Shown here in pieces: positions 8,901-16,412 of a DNA stretch of 41,659 nt; positions within the stretch are counted from its first letter, which is position 1, and every line of letters starts with the position of its first letter. Source of the stretch: a virus; IMG/VR virus record IMGVR_UViG_3300020183_000173, positions 1-41,659 of that record; one strand, 5' to 3'. A program made the translations under genes and the position numbers. A model generated the notes under the pieces. It worked only from the letters and a program-made list of their open reading frames with translations, did no database searches and was not told where the DNA came from.

Positions 8901-9186
8901 AAGAACTATCAACCCAGCTATAAAAAACCTTGTTTCACTTGATGCTCCTTCACCTGGTCCCGTAAATCTTGCCTCTACCAATGCAGCAGATGGTGTTGAA
9001 TCATTGGCCCTTAAGTTGGCTCAATATTTAGACACACAAGGAGGCAACCAGAAAAATCATAACGAAGGGGTTACAGACCTGCTAGGCAAACTGTTGGTTG
9101 CCCATAGAGAAAACAATTCAATAACAGCAGATAGTTTAGATCAACAGCGTGTGGCCAATCGTCGTTTGTCGGTCATAGGGGCATGA
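5989..9186 (+). CDS. Putative tail tape-measure-like or other large tail structural protein
   Basis: A 1065-residue protein without a catalytic motif that I recognise. The first 600 residues are mostly alanine/glutamine/lysine-rich helix. Hydrophobic stretches lie near 629-652 (AAIIGGGVIVGLIGTF), 727-777 and 804-837, with a Gly/Pro-rich linker (about 670-707) between the first two. Long helices with internal hydrophobic segments are the usual look of tape-measure proteins, which set tail length and are ejected into the host membrane. Its position next to gp26 fits the T4 hub cluster, where gp29 serves that role, but I see no specific gp29 signature. It has its own late promoter at 5936. A structural internal virion protein is the main alternative. 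Confidence 0.5.
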   Translation: MAYDRNTELLERLVSSMEGGRYGGGGRSGQQPTNDEINTLLQRSKEAAKEFNSLKNGIRFTTKQQLAFRDASSDAAGKLSEVNHVLAQYRNGLIPLSKEQKKALEAERARLAKLDEGTAANEKFKSGVIALRQNLEQFGTQMIQGNAQVVQAIQSGASGFTIAAQSMIASIQLQNTAVQTMTGLATQAGGALMNFGGIIGKVAGAGIILGAQYMGLQSALKAQAKQLQIQTLMAGGEQILKAYQDMTAAGASYVGGLQQVQNALKGSDYTLQDFSAMVKANSETLAKANMSVGDAALMFGRVGAIFDRDGKKMRKELLALGFSYTEQGALMADVMANMRRQDPTAQMTANDVAQRTREYAVHLATISDLTGKNARQLMEEGRKKTAQLAFQNFLETFTDPKIRAQVEEAVAGIADPILRQNVMERLTFGGVLNKTGAVIEAVNPAFETLSAELAAAAHAGKGAGDFFKIQEKHSAAVNKGFLSQREFNLAAAAPGSKIEALGHAAAESRTYINQMSTAAKTFAEKLAIGTGTTPTTGLATQLIDMTVIGKQLEKALQDGVIARLHILTGHLGDYNAKIQSILDAQVPSVKKIMETQLNMMKDFARQYWQEIKKYAEDYWNSLGTWTKAAIIGGGVIVGLIGTFYMLGKAAAFAKTAMDGFRFLTGRGLPGTGGTVESGRSRIPGGGRQPPGRSGPGGSVPTPGGQGGGFGPPGRFESFLFNVFRALGTGAGALIQGLMRGLAFGIGAFANPKILLGAAIMSGAIAVLGAGIGAASWIMGKALPTLAEGLEKFQRLDGDRLVKAGKGAAAVAAGVAAFTLLGTASVISNLFNSIVGGLGSLFGVKSPLEKMMDFAKVGPDLEKGGKGMASFMNSMKSLENLNDKKILAVAESLEKIKGALTKGFFDFLRSDVDVKKLGELTKALQGMQGGLSPTITADAKVSKGLGLWNGLRTIDGMLLVELGPKSIDGLIKRTINPAIKNLVSLDAPSPGPVNLASTNAADGVESLALKLAQYLDTQGGNQKNHNEGVTDLLGKLLVAHRENNSITADSLDQQRVANRRLSVIGA

Positions 9187-9213
9187 TGAAACCGTTTGAT
9201 AGCACGCAGTCTA

Positions 9214-9221
9214 GTTAAATA
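9214..9221 (+). promoter_or_regulatory. Late-promoter-like GTTAAATA
   Basis: A two-base variant of TATAAATA, 20 bases upstream of the portal gene. Weaker match than the other sites. Confidence 0.4.
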
Positions 9222-9241
9222 CATACAGATCTGAGAACAAC

Positions 9242-10981
9242 ATGACCTGGAAAAAATATTTTAAGAGTTCGAACCTGCCCAGCAACATCAGCGGCAGCAT
9301 GAGTGTGCTGGCCAATGGCGGCGGCGCAGAGTATGTACCACAGGCTGGCTATCGCAACTGGCAAAGCAACTTGCCCGAACTGTATATTGGCCATCCAAAT
9401 CGTGTGGAGCGATACAATCAGTACGAACAAATGGACATGGACAGTGAAGTAAATGCAGCACTGGACATTCTCAGCGAATTCAGCACTCAGGCCAATGACG
9501 AAAACGGTACCGCATTCTCTTTGGATTTCAAAGAACAGCCCACAGAAAACGAAGTAAAGATCATAAAAGAACAACTGCAACAGTGGATCAGCCTGAATCA
9601 GATGAATCGCAGAATATTCAAAATATTCCGCAGTGTGATCAAGTACGGCGACCAGGTGTTTGTGCGAGACCCAGAAACTTTCAAACTGTACTGGGTAGAA
9701 ATGAGCAAGGTTGTCAAGATTATTGTCAACGAAGCCAAGGGCAAAGAACCTGAACAGTATATTATAAAAGATATCAATCCTAATTTAATGAATCTTACTG
9801 TGACAGCGGTGGCTGCCACAGACACATATCTTAATCATCCGCAGGTGGGTGGACCCAGTGGCAGCTATGTGCAACCACAGGCACCCTACACCGGCGGCAG
9901 CAGATTTTCTCAAGCGCAAAATGAGTGCGCAGTGAATGCTGAACATGTGCTGCACATGAGTCTGACCGAAGGCCTAGATGTATATTGGCCTTTTGGCAAC
10001 TCTGTGTTAGAAAATGTGTTCAAGGTATTCAAACAAAAAGAACTACTAGAAGATGCTATTATCATCTATCGTGTGCAGCGAGCACCAGAGCGTAGAGTTT
10101 TCAAAATTGATGTAGGTAACATGCCTGCTCACATGGCAATGGCTTTTGTGGAGCGCATCAAGAACGAAGTGCATCAACGCCGTATTCCCACACAAACTGG
10201 CGGTGGTACCAACATGATGGATGCCACTTACAATCCGCTGAGTCAAAATGAAGATTACTTTTTTCCTACCACCGCAGACGGTCGCGGAAGCACAGTAGAA
10301 ACACTGGCAGGAGCCAGTAATCTAGGTGAGATCACAGATCTGCATTTTTTCACCAACAAGTTGTTTAGAGGACTGCGTATTCCCAGCAGCTACTTGCCCA
10401 CAGGACTGGACGACGGAGCTGCCGGCAGTTTTACAGACGGTAAAGTAGGCACAGCACTGATTCAAGAATGGCGTTTTAATCAGTACTGTTTGCGATTACA
10501 GAATACGATTGCTGAATATATAGACAAAGAGTTCAAGCTCTACATGCGATGGCGTGGTATTAATGTAGATGGTCAACTGTTTGAACTCAAATTCAATGAG
10601 CCACAAAACTTTGCACAATACAGGCAAGCTGATGTGGACATGGCTCGAATCAACACATTCACACAATTGGAGCAGTTTCCTTACTTCTCCAAGCGTTTCT
10701 TAATGAGTCGTTATCTAGGCCTAACAGAACAAGAAATGACAGAAAACGAAACCATGTGGGCTGAAGAACAAGGTGATGTGGAAACAGCGCCTGCTGATCC
10801 TGCAGGTTTGCGTAGTGTAGGTGTTACGCCTGGTGGTATTCAAGGCGATCTAGAAGCAGCTGAACCTCCTGCTGAGGGAGATGAAGGAGCCATGGCACCT
10901 GATGCATCAGGATTAGGCAGTCCTGTACCCGGAGGCGGTGCACCACAGGCCCCGGCAGCATCCATACCAACTCCGGTATAA
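9242..10981 (+). CDS. 20: Portal vertex protein gp20
   Basis: The 579-residue portal protein forms the dodecameric DNA channel at the unique capsid vertex and nucleates prohead assembly. The segment starting NRVERYNQYEQMD with DSEVNAALDILSEF matches the conserved N-terminal clip/wing region of T4-type portals. Later FRGLRIPSSYLP and GKVGTALIQEWRF are typical of the same family. The C-terminal 60 residues are Pro/Gly/Ala-rich and probably disordered. T4 gp20 is 524 residues. It is followed by the small, gp67-like, gp21, gp22 and gp23 genes in T4 order. The TAA stop is embedded in the next late promoter. Confidence 0.95.
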   Translation: MTWKKYFKSSNLPSNISGSMSVLANGGGAEYVPQAGYRNWQSNLPELYIGHPNRVERYNQYEQMDMDSEVNAALDILSEFSTQANDENGTAFSLDFKEQPTENEVKIIKEQLQQWISLNQMNRRIFKIFRSVIKYGDQVFVRDPETFKLYWVEMSKVVKIIVNEAKGKEPEQYIIKDINPNLMNLTVTAVAATDTYLNHPQVGGPSGSYVQPQAPYTGGSRFSQAQNECAVNAEHVLHMSLTEGLDVYWPFGNSVLENVFKVFKQKELLEDAIIIYRVQRAPERRVFKIDVGNMPAHMAMAFVERIKNEVHQRRIPTQTGGGTNMMDATYNPLSQNEDYFFPTTADGRGSTVETLAGASNLGEITDLHFFTNKLFRGLRIPSSYLPTGLDDGAAGSFTDGKVGTALIQEWRFNQYCLRLQNTIAEYIDKEFKLYMRWRGINVDGQLFELKFNEPQNFAQYRQADVDMARINTFTQLEQFPYFSKRFLMSRYLGLTEQEMTENETMWAEEQGDVETAPADPAGLRSVGVTPGGIQGDLEAAEPPAEGDEGAMAPDASGLGSPVPGGGAPQAPAASIPTPV

Positions 10982-10984
10982 ATA
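10977..10984 (+). promoter_or_regulatory. T4-type late promoter TATAAATA
   Basis: Exact consensus overlapping the portal stop codon (TAA at 10979-10981) and 23 bases upstream of the ATG at 11008. Confidence 0.75.
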
Positions 10985-11007
10985 ACCAGGTTTGAGTAAA
11001 TATACAC

Positions 11008-11253
11008 ATGCTAATATACGAGTTTTTTGACAAAGCCATACCTGGGCGCGAGAATCCCGCAGAAGATCATTCAGTACTCAAATTGGATGATTCACGCAAA
11101 ACACGACTTACTCTAGCACAGATAAATCGTTTGCGTATGATGAATGATGTGAAAAAACTAGAACACGAGCAACAACTCAAACGGGTAAGCAAGCAGTACA
11201 AACCGCCAGTGGAAGCAGGTCCAGGCGGAGCAGGTGCTGGTGCAAGCCTGTAG
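11008..11253 (+). CDS. Small protein between portal and prohead core gene, function unknown
   Basis: An 81-residue protein starting MLIYEFFDKAIPG. A central basic helix (TRLTLAQINRLRMMND with KKLEHEQQLKR) leads to a Pro/Gly/Ala tail. It sits in the place of the small head genes 67/68 of T4, downstream of an exact late promoter. The composition is unlike acidic gp67, whose likeness is instead in the following gene. A role as a prohead core component or assembly factor is inferred from position only. No clear ribosome-binding site precedes the ATG. Confidence 0.7.
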   Translation: MLIYEFFDKAIPGRENPAEDHSVLKLDDSRKTRLTLAQINRLRMMNDVKKLEHEQQLKRVSKQYKPPVEAGPGGAGAGASL

Positions 11254-11297
11254 AATGCTGCTAAATTCTTCAAAATACTTCAAAATTTCAGCCAAAG

Positions 11298-11326
11298 CGG
11301 TTAAATCTTAGCCGTTATCTTAAATA
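11298..11326 (+). promoter_or_regulatory. Hairpin followed by late-promoter-like CTTAAATA
   Basis: A 7-bp hairpin (11298-11304/11308-11314, loop ATC, one G-T pair) may weakly terminate the preceding transcript. CTTAAATA at 11319-11326 is a two-base variant of the late promoter, 35 bases upstream of the ATG at 11362. Two TCAAAAT copies lie just before the hairpin. Confidence 0.4.
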
Positions 11327-11361
11327 CTATAACAAGCCATATTACTAAAGGAGTGGTTCTC

Positions 11362-12366
11362 ATGAACAAATATGAACAGCTTATAGAACACATCATCAAT
11401 GATGACGAAACTAAAGCTCGCGCACTTTTTCACAGCATCGTGGTAGAGCGCAGCCGTGAAATCTATGAATCATTGATGGATACTGAAGAAGGACTAAGCC
11501 AGGACGCAGTTGGCGGCTTAGTAGACGAAATCCAAGCAGACGAAACTGGCATGCACGAAGCCGACGACGAAGAAATGCCTGGTGATGATATGAGTGGCGA
11601 TCCAGCTGGCATGGACGACATGGACGACATGGACCCAATGGGTGGCATGGACGACATGGACGGTGCAGTTGGTGACAGCGATGCTCCAGCTACCAAAGGC
11701 GATATCATGGATCTGGAAAGTGCCATCGATGAACTCAAAGCAGAATTTGATCGTTTGATGTCTGATGAAGGCGGCGACGACATGGGCGGCAAAGATGATT
11801 TTGGTTCCAGTGACGACGAAGAAGGCGACGAAGAAGGCGACGAAGAAGCAGATGATGAAGAAGGCGACGAAGAAGCAGATGATGAAGACGCTGGAAAAAA
11901 TCCGTTTGCTGAATCCGAAGACGAAGAAGGTGTTGCTGAAAGCCGTCGTGCAAAAAGCGATGCCGAGCGTATTCGTGAGTATGTAGACAAAGTTGGCGTA
12001 GACTGGGACAAAGGCGCATACAAAGGCCCTAAAGGTGAAAATGTAGGCACTGGCGACAAGAGCGAGCGGCAAGGTGAAAAGAACACCAAAAGCCCAGTGG
12101 CTGGCAAAAACGACATGGGCGGTACAACAAAAAACATAGTGCAAGGCGGCAGCGAAGCTGATCCAAGCGGTCAACGACCAAATGGCAAAGCCGGCGGCTT
12201 TCTAAAGTCACCACAGGAAATTGATGTTGCCAAGCGCAATGTTAACAAGCCAGGTGGTAACAAAGGCGCACAAAATTACTATGACACCAAAGCAAGTGCA
12301 AAATCTGGAGAACAGAGTGTAAATTCTAACAGTCCTCTGAATGGTGCACCAAGTCGTGCCAAGTAA
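11362..12366 (+). CDS. 67: Prohead core protein, gp67-like N-terminus with long acidic extension
   Basis: A 334-residue, highly acidic protein. AAAGGAG lies eight bases before the ATG at 11362, so I prefer this to the upstream GTG at 11353. The first 40 residues (MNKYEQLIEHIINDD, then ETKARALFHSIVVERS) resemble the start of T4 gp67, which is also a short helix followed by an acidic tail and is cut into internal peptides by gp21. Here the tail is far longer, with Met-Asp-Asp runs and Glu/Asp repeats (about 155-185), then a basic, Gly/Asn-rich, probably disordered C-terminus. Place in the gp20-gp23 cluster fits a core role. The gp67 name is by resemblance. Confidence 0.6.
   Translation: MNKYEQLIEHIINDDETKARALFHSIVVERSREIYESLMDTEEGLSQDAVGGLVDEIQADETGMHEADDEEMPGDDMSGDPAGMDDMDDMDPMGGMDDMDGAVGDSDAPATKGDIMDLESAIDELKAEFDRLMSDEGGDDMGGKDDFGSSDDEEGDEEGDEEADDEEGDEEADDEDAGKNPFAESEDEEGVAESRRAKSDAERIREYVDKVGVDWDKGAYKGPKGENVGTGDKSERQGEKNTKSPVAGKNDMGGTTKNIVQGGSEADPSGQRPNGKAGGFLKSPQEIDVAKRNVNKPGGNKGAQNYYDTKASAKSGEQSVNSNSPLNGAPSRAK
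11833..11886 (+). repeat. Two perfect 27-bp tandem units in the acidic core gene
   Basis: Bases 11833-11859 and 11860-11886 are identical (both start GAAGGCGACG) and encode a nine-residue acidic repeat, EGDEEADDE. They lie within a longer Glu/Asp tract and are a likely site of length change by slippage. Confidence 0.85.
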
Positions 12367-12380
12367 TATAGAGAAATAAA

Positions 12381-13019
12381 ATGGCTTTGTATCTTAAAGA
12401 AAATCTTACTTTTGACGCAGCTAAACTGGAGCTCCTCGCTGAGGATGCTCCGGATGGCAAAAGTAAGAATCTTTATCTCAAAGGTATATGCATTGAAGGC
12501 GGAATCAAAAACGAAAACAAGCGCATATACCCTATTCACGAGATTGAAAAAGCAGTTGGGCAAGTCAACGAACAACTCAAACAAGGTAAAAGCGTACTCG
12601 GCGAAGTTGATCATCCAGACGATCTAAAAATTAATTTGGATCGTGTGAGTCATATGATTACAGAAATGTACATGGATGGTCATGCTGGTATTGGTAAATT
12701 AAAGATTCTACCTACGCCAATGGGTGAGCTGGTAAAAGCCATGCTAACTAGTGGCGTAAAATTAGGAGTGAGCAGTCGTGGCAGCGGTAATGTCAACGAA
12801 GGCTCAGGTCATGTGAGTGATTTTGAAATCATCACAGTAGACATTGTAGCACAACCATCTGCACCTCATGCATATCCAAAAGCAATATACGAAGGTCTAA
12901 TGAACATGCGTCATGGACATCGTGCTTTGGACATGGCAGGTGACGCAGTACATGATCAACGAGTTCAGAAATATCTGAAACAGGCAGTTGTGCGCCTAAT
13001 CAATGATTTGAAACTATAG
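12381..13019 (+). CDS. 21: Prohead core protease gp21 (S80-family serine peptidase)
   Basis: A 212-residue serine protease that cleaves scaffold, core and capsid precursors during head maturation. The family features are present: KGICIEGGIKNENKRIYP (34-51), GEVDHP with the catalytic histidine at 78, and LGVSSRGSG with the catalytic serine near 131/132, then a strand ending DIVAQPSAP. The length matches T4 gp21 (212 residues). Its place between the core gene and gp22 is the same as in T4. The ribosome-binding site is weak. Its stop TAG overlaps the AGGAG ribosome-binding site of gp22. Confidence 0.95.
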   Translation: MALYLKENLTFDAAKLELLAEDAPDGKSKNLYLKGICIEGGIKNENKRIYPIHEIEKAVGQVNEQLKQGKSVLGEVDHPDDLKINLDRVSHMITEMYMDGHAGIGKLKILPTPMGELVKAMLTSGVKLGVSSRGSGNVNEGSGHVSDFEIITVDIVAQPSAPHAYPKAIYEGLMNMRHGHRALDMAGDAVHDQRVQKYLKQAVVRLINDLKL

Positions 13020-13029
13020 GAGATAGGTA

Positions 13030-14127
13030 ATGTTTGATGTTATCAAACCACTGGTTGACTCCGGTATCATCAACGAAGACACCCGTCAAGCCATCGCAGA
13101 AGCTTGGGAAACCAAACTGAATGAGGCACGAGAAACAATTCGTGCAGAGCTGCGTGAAGAATTTGCGCAACGCTATGAGCATGATAAGGGTTTAATGGTT
13201 GACGCTCTGGACAGTATGGTTACCGAAGCTCTGTCTGAAGAAATTCGCGAATTTGCGGAAGAAAAACAAGCTATGGCGGAAGATCGTGTGAAGTTTCGTA
13301 CTTCCATGATTGAAAATGTACAAAAGTTCGATCAGTTCATGGTTAGTAAACTAGCTGAAGAATTGAAAGAACTGCGTGTAGATCGCAAACACTATCAAGA
13401 GAATATCCAAAAACTTGAAGGTTTTGTGATCAAGGCTCTAGCAGAAGAAATTCAAGAATTTGAACAAGATAAGAGAGCTGTGGTAGAAGCTCGCGTTCGT
13501 CTAGTGGCAGAAGCAAAGACCAAGTTGTCTGAGCTGAAATCACAATTCATTCAACGCAGCGCCAGATTGGTCAAAGAGGCTGTGGCCACCAATTTAGACA
13601 CAGAAATTACACAATTGAAAGAGGATATCCAAATTGCTCGCGAGAATATGTTTGGTCGTCGTCTCTTCGAAGCCTTCGCAAGCGAGTTTGCTGTAACACA
13701 TCTCAATGAGAATCGTGAAATTGTAAAACTTAAAAACGAAATGGCTGTTACTGAGCAGGCTCTAGCAGAAGCTAAAGTAGTGGCTGCGCAGGCACAAATT
13801 CTTGCTGAAAGCAAGGAAAGAGAAGTTAGAATAATCAAAGAATCTGCAGAGCGCAAAGAAATTGTTGCTGGTCTGTTGAAAACTTTGAACAAAGAGAAGG
13901 CCGCAGTAATGAGCGAACTTCTTGAGAGTGTGCAAACTGCAAAATTGCAGAATGCATTTGAAAAGTATCTTCCGGCTGTTTTGAACAACACGCCAGTCAA
14001 GCCTGCTGCCAAGGTAGCGTTGACGGAAAGTCGTTCAGAAGTTACTGGAGATAAAGCTGCTAAGGTCAGCGCCTCTGATGAAGCCACTAACGTGATTGAA
14101 ATCAAGCGTTTAGCAGGGCTTAAATAA
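13030..14127 (+). CDS. 22: Prohead scaffolding core protein gp22
   Basis: A 365-residue protein consisting almost wholly of charged, heptad-like helix (for example EEFAQRYEHDKGL, LAEELKELRVDRKHYQ), as expected of the T4 gp22 scaffold that fills the prohead and is degraded by gp21. Several L/I-X-E sites that gp21 could cut are visible. It is longer than T4 gp22 (about 269 residues). AGGAG sits seven bases before the ATG, overlapping the gp21 stop. gp23 follows after 24 bases. Confidence 0.9.
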   Translation: MFDVIKPLVDSGIINEDTRQAIAEAWETKLNEARETIRAELREEFAQRYEHDKGLMVDALDSMVTEALSEEIREFAEEKQAMAEDRVKFRTSMIENVQKFDQFMVSKLAEELKELRVDRKHYQENIQKLEGFVIKALAEEIQEFEQDKRAVVEARVRLVAEAKTKLSELKSQFIQRSARLVKEAVATNLDTEITQLKEDIQIARENMFGRRLFEAFASEFAVTHLNENREIVKLKNEMAVTEQALAEAKVVAAQAQILAESKEREVRIIKESAERKEIVAGLLKTLNKEKAAVMSELLESVQTAKLQNAFEKYLPAVLNNTPVKPAAKVALTESRSEVTGDKAAKVSASDEATNVIEIKRLAGLK

Positions 14128-14151
14128 CCCTAAACAGGAGAAGGAAAAGAA

Positions 14152-15333
14152 ATGACAACCGCACTATTAGAGAGCCGTTGGGGCGAAACAAAAGAAGCCC
14201 TGTTAGAAGGCCTAAATGGTTCAAAAAGAACCACCATGGGTGTGATCCTTGAGAACACCCGCAAGTACCTGGCAGAAAATGCAACAGCAGGTGCTACTGC
14301 TTCCAGCAATGTAGCAACTCTGAACCGCGTGATTCTTCCAGTGATTCGCCGTGTTATGCCTACTGTTATCGCCAACGAAATCGTTGGTGTTCAGCCCATG
14401 ACCGGTCCAGTGGCACAGATCCACACTCTGCGTGTACGCTACGCCGACACAGTGAGCGCAACAACCGCTTCTGACGGTGCAACAAACGGAGATGAGGCAC
14501 TGAGCCCATTCAAGATTGCCACTGCGTATTCTGGTAACGCAACAACTTCCAAGGCTACCAACACAGCCACCCTAGAAGGTGTACCAGGTAACAGAATCAA
14601 CGTGCAAATCTTGAAACAAGTTGTTGAAGCCAAGACTCGTAAGCTCAGCGCACGTTGGACCTTTGAAGCTGCTCAAGACGCACAAGCCATGCATGGCCTG
14701 GACGTTGAAGCAGAAATCATGGCTGCTCTTGCACAGGAAATCACAGTTGAAATCGACCAAGAAATCCTGGCAAGCCTGCGTAGTTTGGCTGCTACTGAGT
14801 TTACATATGATCAGTCATCTGTAAGCGGTACAGCAACTTTCGTTGGTGATGAGCATGCTGCTCTGGCAGTTCTGATCAACCGTACAGCTAACCTGATCGC
14901 TCAGCGTACCCGTCGTGGTGCTGCTAACTGGGCAGTTGTGTCAGCTGAGGCCCTGACAGTGCTGCAAAGCGCAACAACCTCTGCTTTTGCTCGTACCACC
15001 GAAGGTACTTTCGAAGCACCAACCAACACCAAGTTTGTTGGTACACTGAACGGCGCAATGCGTGTTTACGTAGACAGCTATGCAAACACCGGTACCGCAG
15101 TTCTGATTGGTTACAAGGGTTCAAGCGAGGCTGATGCAGCCGCGTTCTACTGCCCATACGTGCCACTCATGAGCTCTGGTGTTGTGCTGGATCCAGCCAC
15201 ATTCGAACCAGTCGTGGGCTTTATGACTCGCTATGGTTATGTGGAACTCACAAACACAGCAAGCTCTCTGGGCAACGCTGGCGACTACCTGGGCAAGATT
15301 GGCATCACTTCAGCCACTCTGTCATTCCAGTAA
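14152..15333 (+). CDS. 23: Major capsid protein gp23
   Basis: The main shell protein of the head (HK97 fold). It starts with a helical delta domain (LLESRWGETKEALLEG), followed by TRKYLAE; the L-X-E gp21 cleavage site would cut after residue 42. The mature part then has NRVILPVIRRVMPTVIAN and GVQPMTGPVAQIHTLRVRYA, typical of gp23. At 393 residues it is much shorter than T4 gp23 (521), so the insertion domain of T4 is probably reduced. A strong GGAGAAGG ribosome-binding site precedes it, codons are rich in preferred C-ending forms, and an intrinsic terminator follows. All fit very high late expression. Confidence 0.97.
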   Translation: MTTALLESRWGETKEALLEGLNGSKRTTMGVILENTRKYLAENATAGATASSNVATLNRVILPVIRRVMPTVIANEIVGVQPMTGPVAQIHTLRVRYADTVSATTASDGATNGDEALSPFKIATAYSGNATTSKATNTATLEGVPGNRINVQILKQVVEAKTRKLSARWTFEAAQDAQAMHGLDVEAEIMAALAQEITVEIDQEILASLRSLAATEFTYDQSSVSGTATFVGDEHAALAVLINRTANLIAQRTRRGAANWAVVSAEALTVLQSATTSAFARTTEGTFEAPTNTKFVGTLNGAMRVYVDSYANTGTAVLIGYKGSSEADAAAFYCPYVPLMSSGVVLDPATFEPVVGFMTRYGYVELTNTASSLGNAGDYLGKIGITSATLSFQ

Positions 15334-15365
15334 TCGTTACATTTCCTCGGGATGGGAAAGCATTA

Positions 15366-15387
15366 AAGGGCCGCAAGGCCCTTTTTT
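15366..15387 (+). terminator. Intrinsic terminator after gp23
   Basis: A 7-bp stem AAGGGCC/GGCCCTT (15366-15372/15377-15383) with a GCAA tetraloop, running into six T residues (15382-15387). The core is nearly identical to the terminator at 29054. Confidence 0.9.
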
Positions 15388-15393
15388 GTTGAA

Positions 15394-15429
15394 TAAAAAA
15401 ATACCTGGGACACTACTGCCCCAGGTATT
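15394..15429 (-). terminator. Inverted repeat with minus-strand T run (possible antisense terminator)
   Basis: A perfect 10-bp inverted repeat (15400-15409/15420-15429, AATACCTGGG) is preceded on the plus strand by a run of A from 15394. On the minus strand it therefore reads as hairpin plus T run. No minus-strand gene is nearby. The rest of the 15334-15591 gap holds the gp23 terminator, a late promoter and the next ribosome-binding site. Confidence 0.5.
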
Positions 15430-15503
15430 GAACTAAACAGGATGCTGTCTGACTAGCACCAAGTGTTATTATATAACAGCTACAACAAAGAAGCAAACTT
15501 TCT

Positions 15504-15511
15504 GATAAATA
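15504..15511 (+). promoter_or_regulatory. T4-type late promoter GATAAATA
   Basis: One base from consensus, followed by ATATTTG; it starts the transcript of the 15592 gene with a leader of about 75 bases. Confidence 0.6.
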
Positions 15512-15591
15512 TATTTGTTCAACTCATTCATGAGAGTTTTATGCGGCACCCACCGCGTAGGCCTAGAACGCTAACACACAAGGAGAAACAA

Positions 15592-16335
15592 ATGGGACGT
15601 CCATTAGGTAAAAAGTTTTTTGGCGGTGACTACAACTATCGTCAAACAGGTGAAGCAGTTGGTGGCGAAGGTGTTGCCAGCGTAACAGTTGGTGGAGTAA
15701 ACAACTCGTCTGGTTATACCACAGGCGACGCAGTTACATTTGCAGCGCCAGGTATTGCTGGTGGCCAAACAGCAACCGGTACTATTGTGGCCACAGCTGG
15801 CGCAATTGTTAGTATCACAATTACCAATGCAGGTTCTGGTTATACATCAGCACCAGCAGTGACCGCAGCCACAGGTACAATTGGTACAACCACACTGACA
15901 GCAGTGCTTACTACTGGTGCTGATGCTCGTCGTAACGCTATTGCTCCGCAAGTGCGTATCAGCAGCACAAACCGTACCAGTGGCAATGACATTGTGAAAC
16001 AAAAAGGCAGCACTCGCTTTGTCTGCACAAGCCAAGATGGCACAGCACTGTGCAAGCTGGTAGCAGCTACACCAGGTGCAGCAGGTGAAATGGCTATTGT
16101 AGCTACAGACAGTCAGAACAGCACCTACTGGGTTCGCAGAATCACCAAGAACAAGGTAGAATTGGTGCAAGATACAGATGGTGGCACAGGGTTTGATTTT
16201 GAAACTGGCGACACTGCAAAATGGACTCTCACAGGCAGTGCAAGTGCTCCCGTGGCAGGTGGCCATCCAGCAGCATCAACCACTGTGGGTGCTACCACAG
16301 CAGACATGGGCACAGTTGTACTAGCCAACGCTTAA
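15592..16335 (+). CDS. Putative virion structural protein (head decoration or surface), beta-rich
   Basis: A 247-residue protein starting MGRPLGKKFFGG. AAGGAG lies seven bases before the ATG at 15592, so the in-frame extension back to 15463 is not used. Residues 25-105 hold two imperfect Gly/Thr/Val-rich repeats of the type SVTVGGVNNSSGYTTGDAV and SITITNAGSGYTSAPAV, a beta-strand pattern common in phage virion proteins. The later part (VRISSTNRTSGNDIVKQKG and beyond) looks like a second beta domain. The gene is an isolated late unit with its own promoter and terminator, immediately after the capsid gene. This suggests an abundant head or surface protein; the exact role is unknown. Confidence 0.7.
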   Translation: MGRPLGKKFFGGDYNYRQTGEAVGGEGVASVTVGGVNNSSGYTTGDAVTFAAPGIAGGQTATGTIVATAGAIVSITITNAGSGYTSAPAVTAATGTIGTTTLTAVLTTGADARRNAIAPQVRISSTNRTSGNDIVKQKGSTRFVCTSQDGTALCKLVAATPGAAGEMAIVATDSQNSTYWVRRITKNKVELVQDTDGGTGFDFETGDTAKWTLTGSASAPVAGGHPAASTTVGATTADMGTVVLANA

Positions 16336-16354
16336 TTTAGCAAGTAGCAAACTG

Positions 16355-16380
16355 GAAAGAGGGCATTGCCCTCTTTCCTT
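16355..16380 (+). terminator. Intrinsic terminator after the 15592 gene
   Basis: A perfect 10-bp stem GAAAGAGGGC/GCCCTCTTTC (16355-16364/16368-16377) with a three-base loop. The T run is interrupted (TTTCCTT), so it may act by stem strength. Confidence 0.75.
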
Positions 16381-16385
16381 ATGAG

Positions 16386-16393
16386 CATAAATA
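16386..16393 (+). promoter_or_regulatory. T4-type late promoter CATAAATA
   Basis: One base from consensus, six bases after the preceding terminator and 19 bases upstream of the ATG at 16413. It probably drives the four closely spaced genes to 19735. Confidence 0.65.
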
Positions 16394-16412
16394 AAGCAAA
16401 TGGCAGAATCAT

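Noticed and set aside
11463-12174. Two minus-strand frames of over 210 codons opposite the acidic core gene
   Set aside because: They are produced by the Glu/Asp-rich codon pattern (GAC/GAA), which reads as Ser/Phe/Val-rich on the other strand; no promoter or ribosome-binding site.
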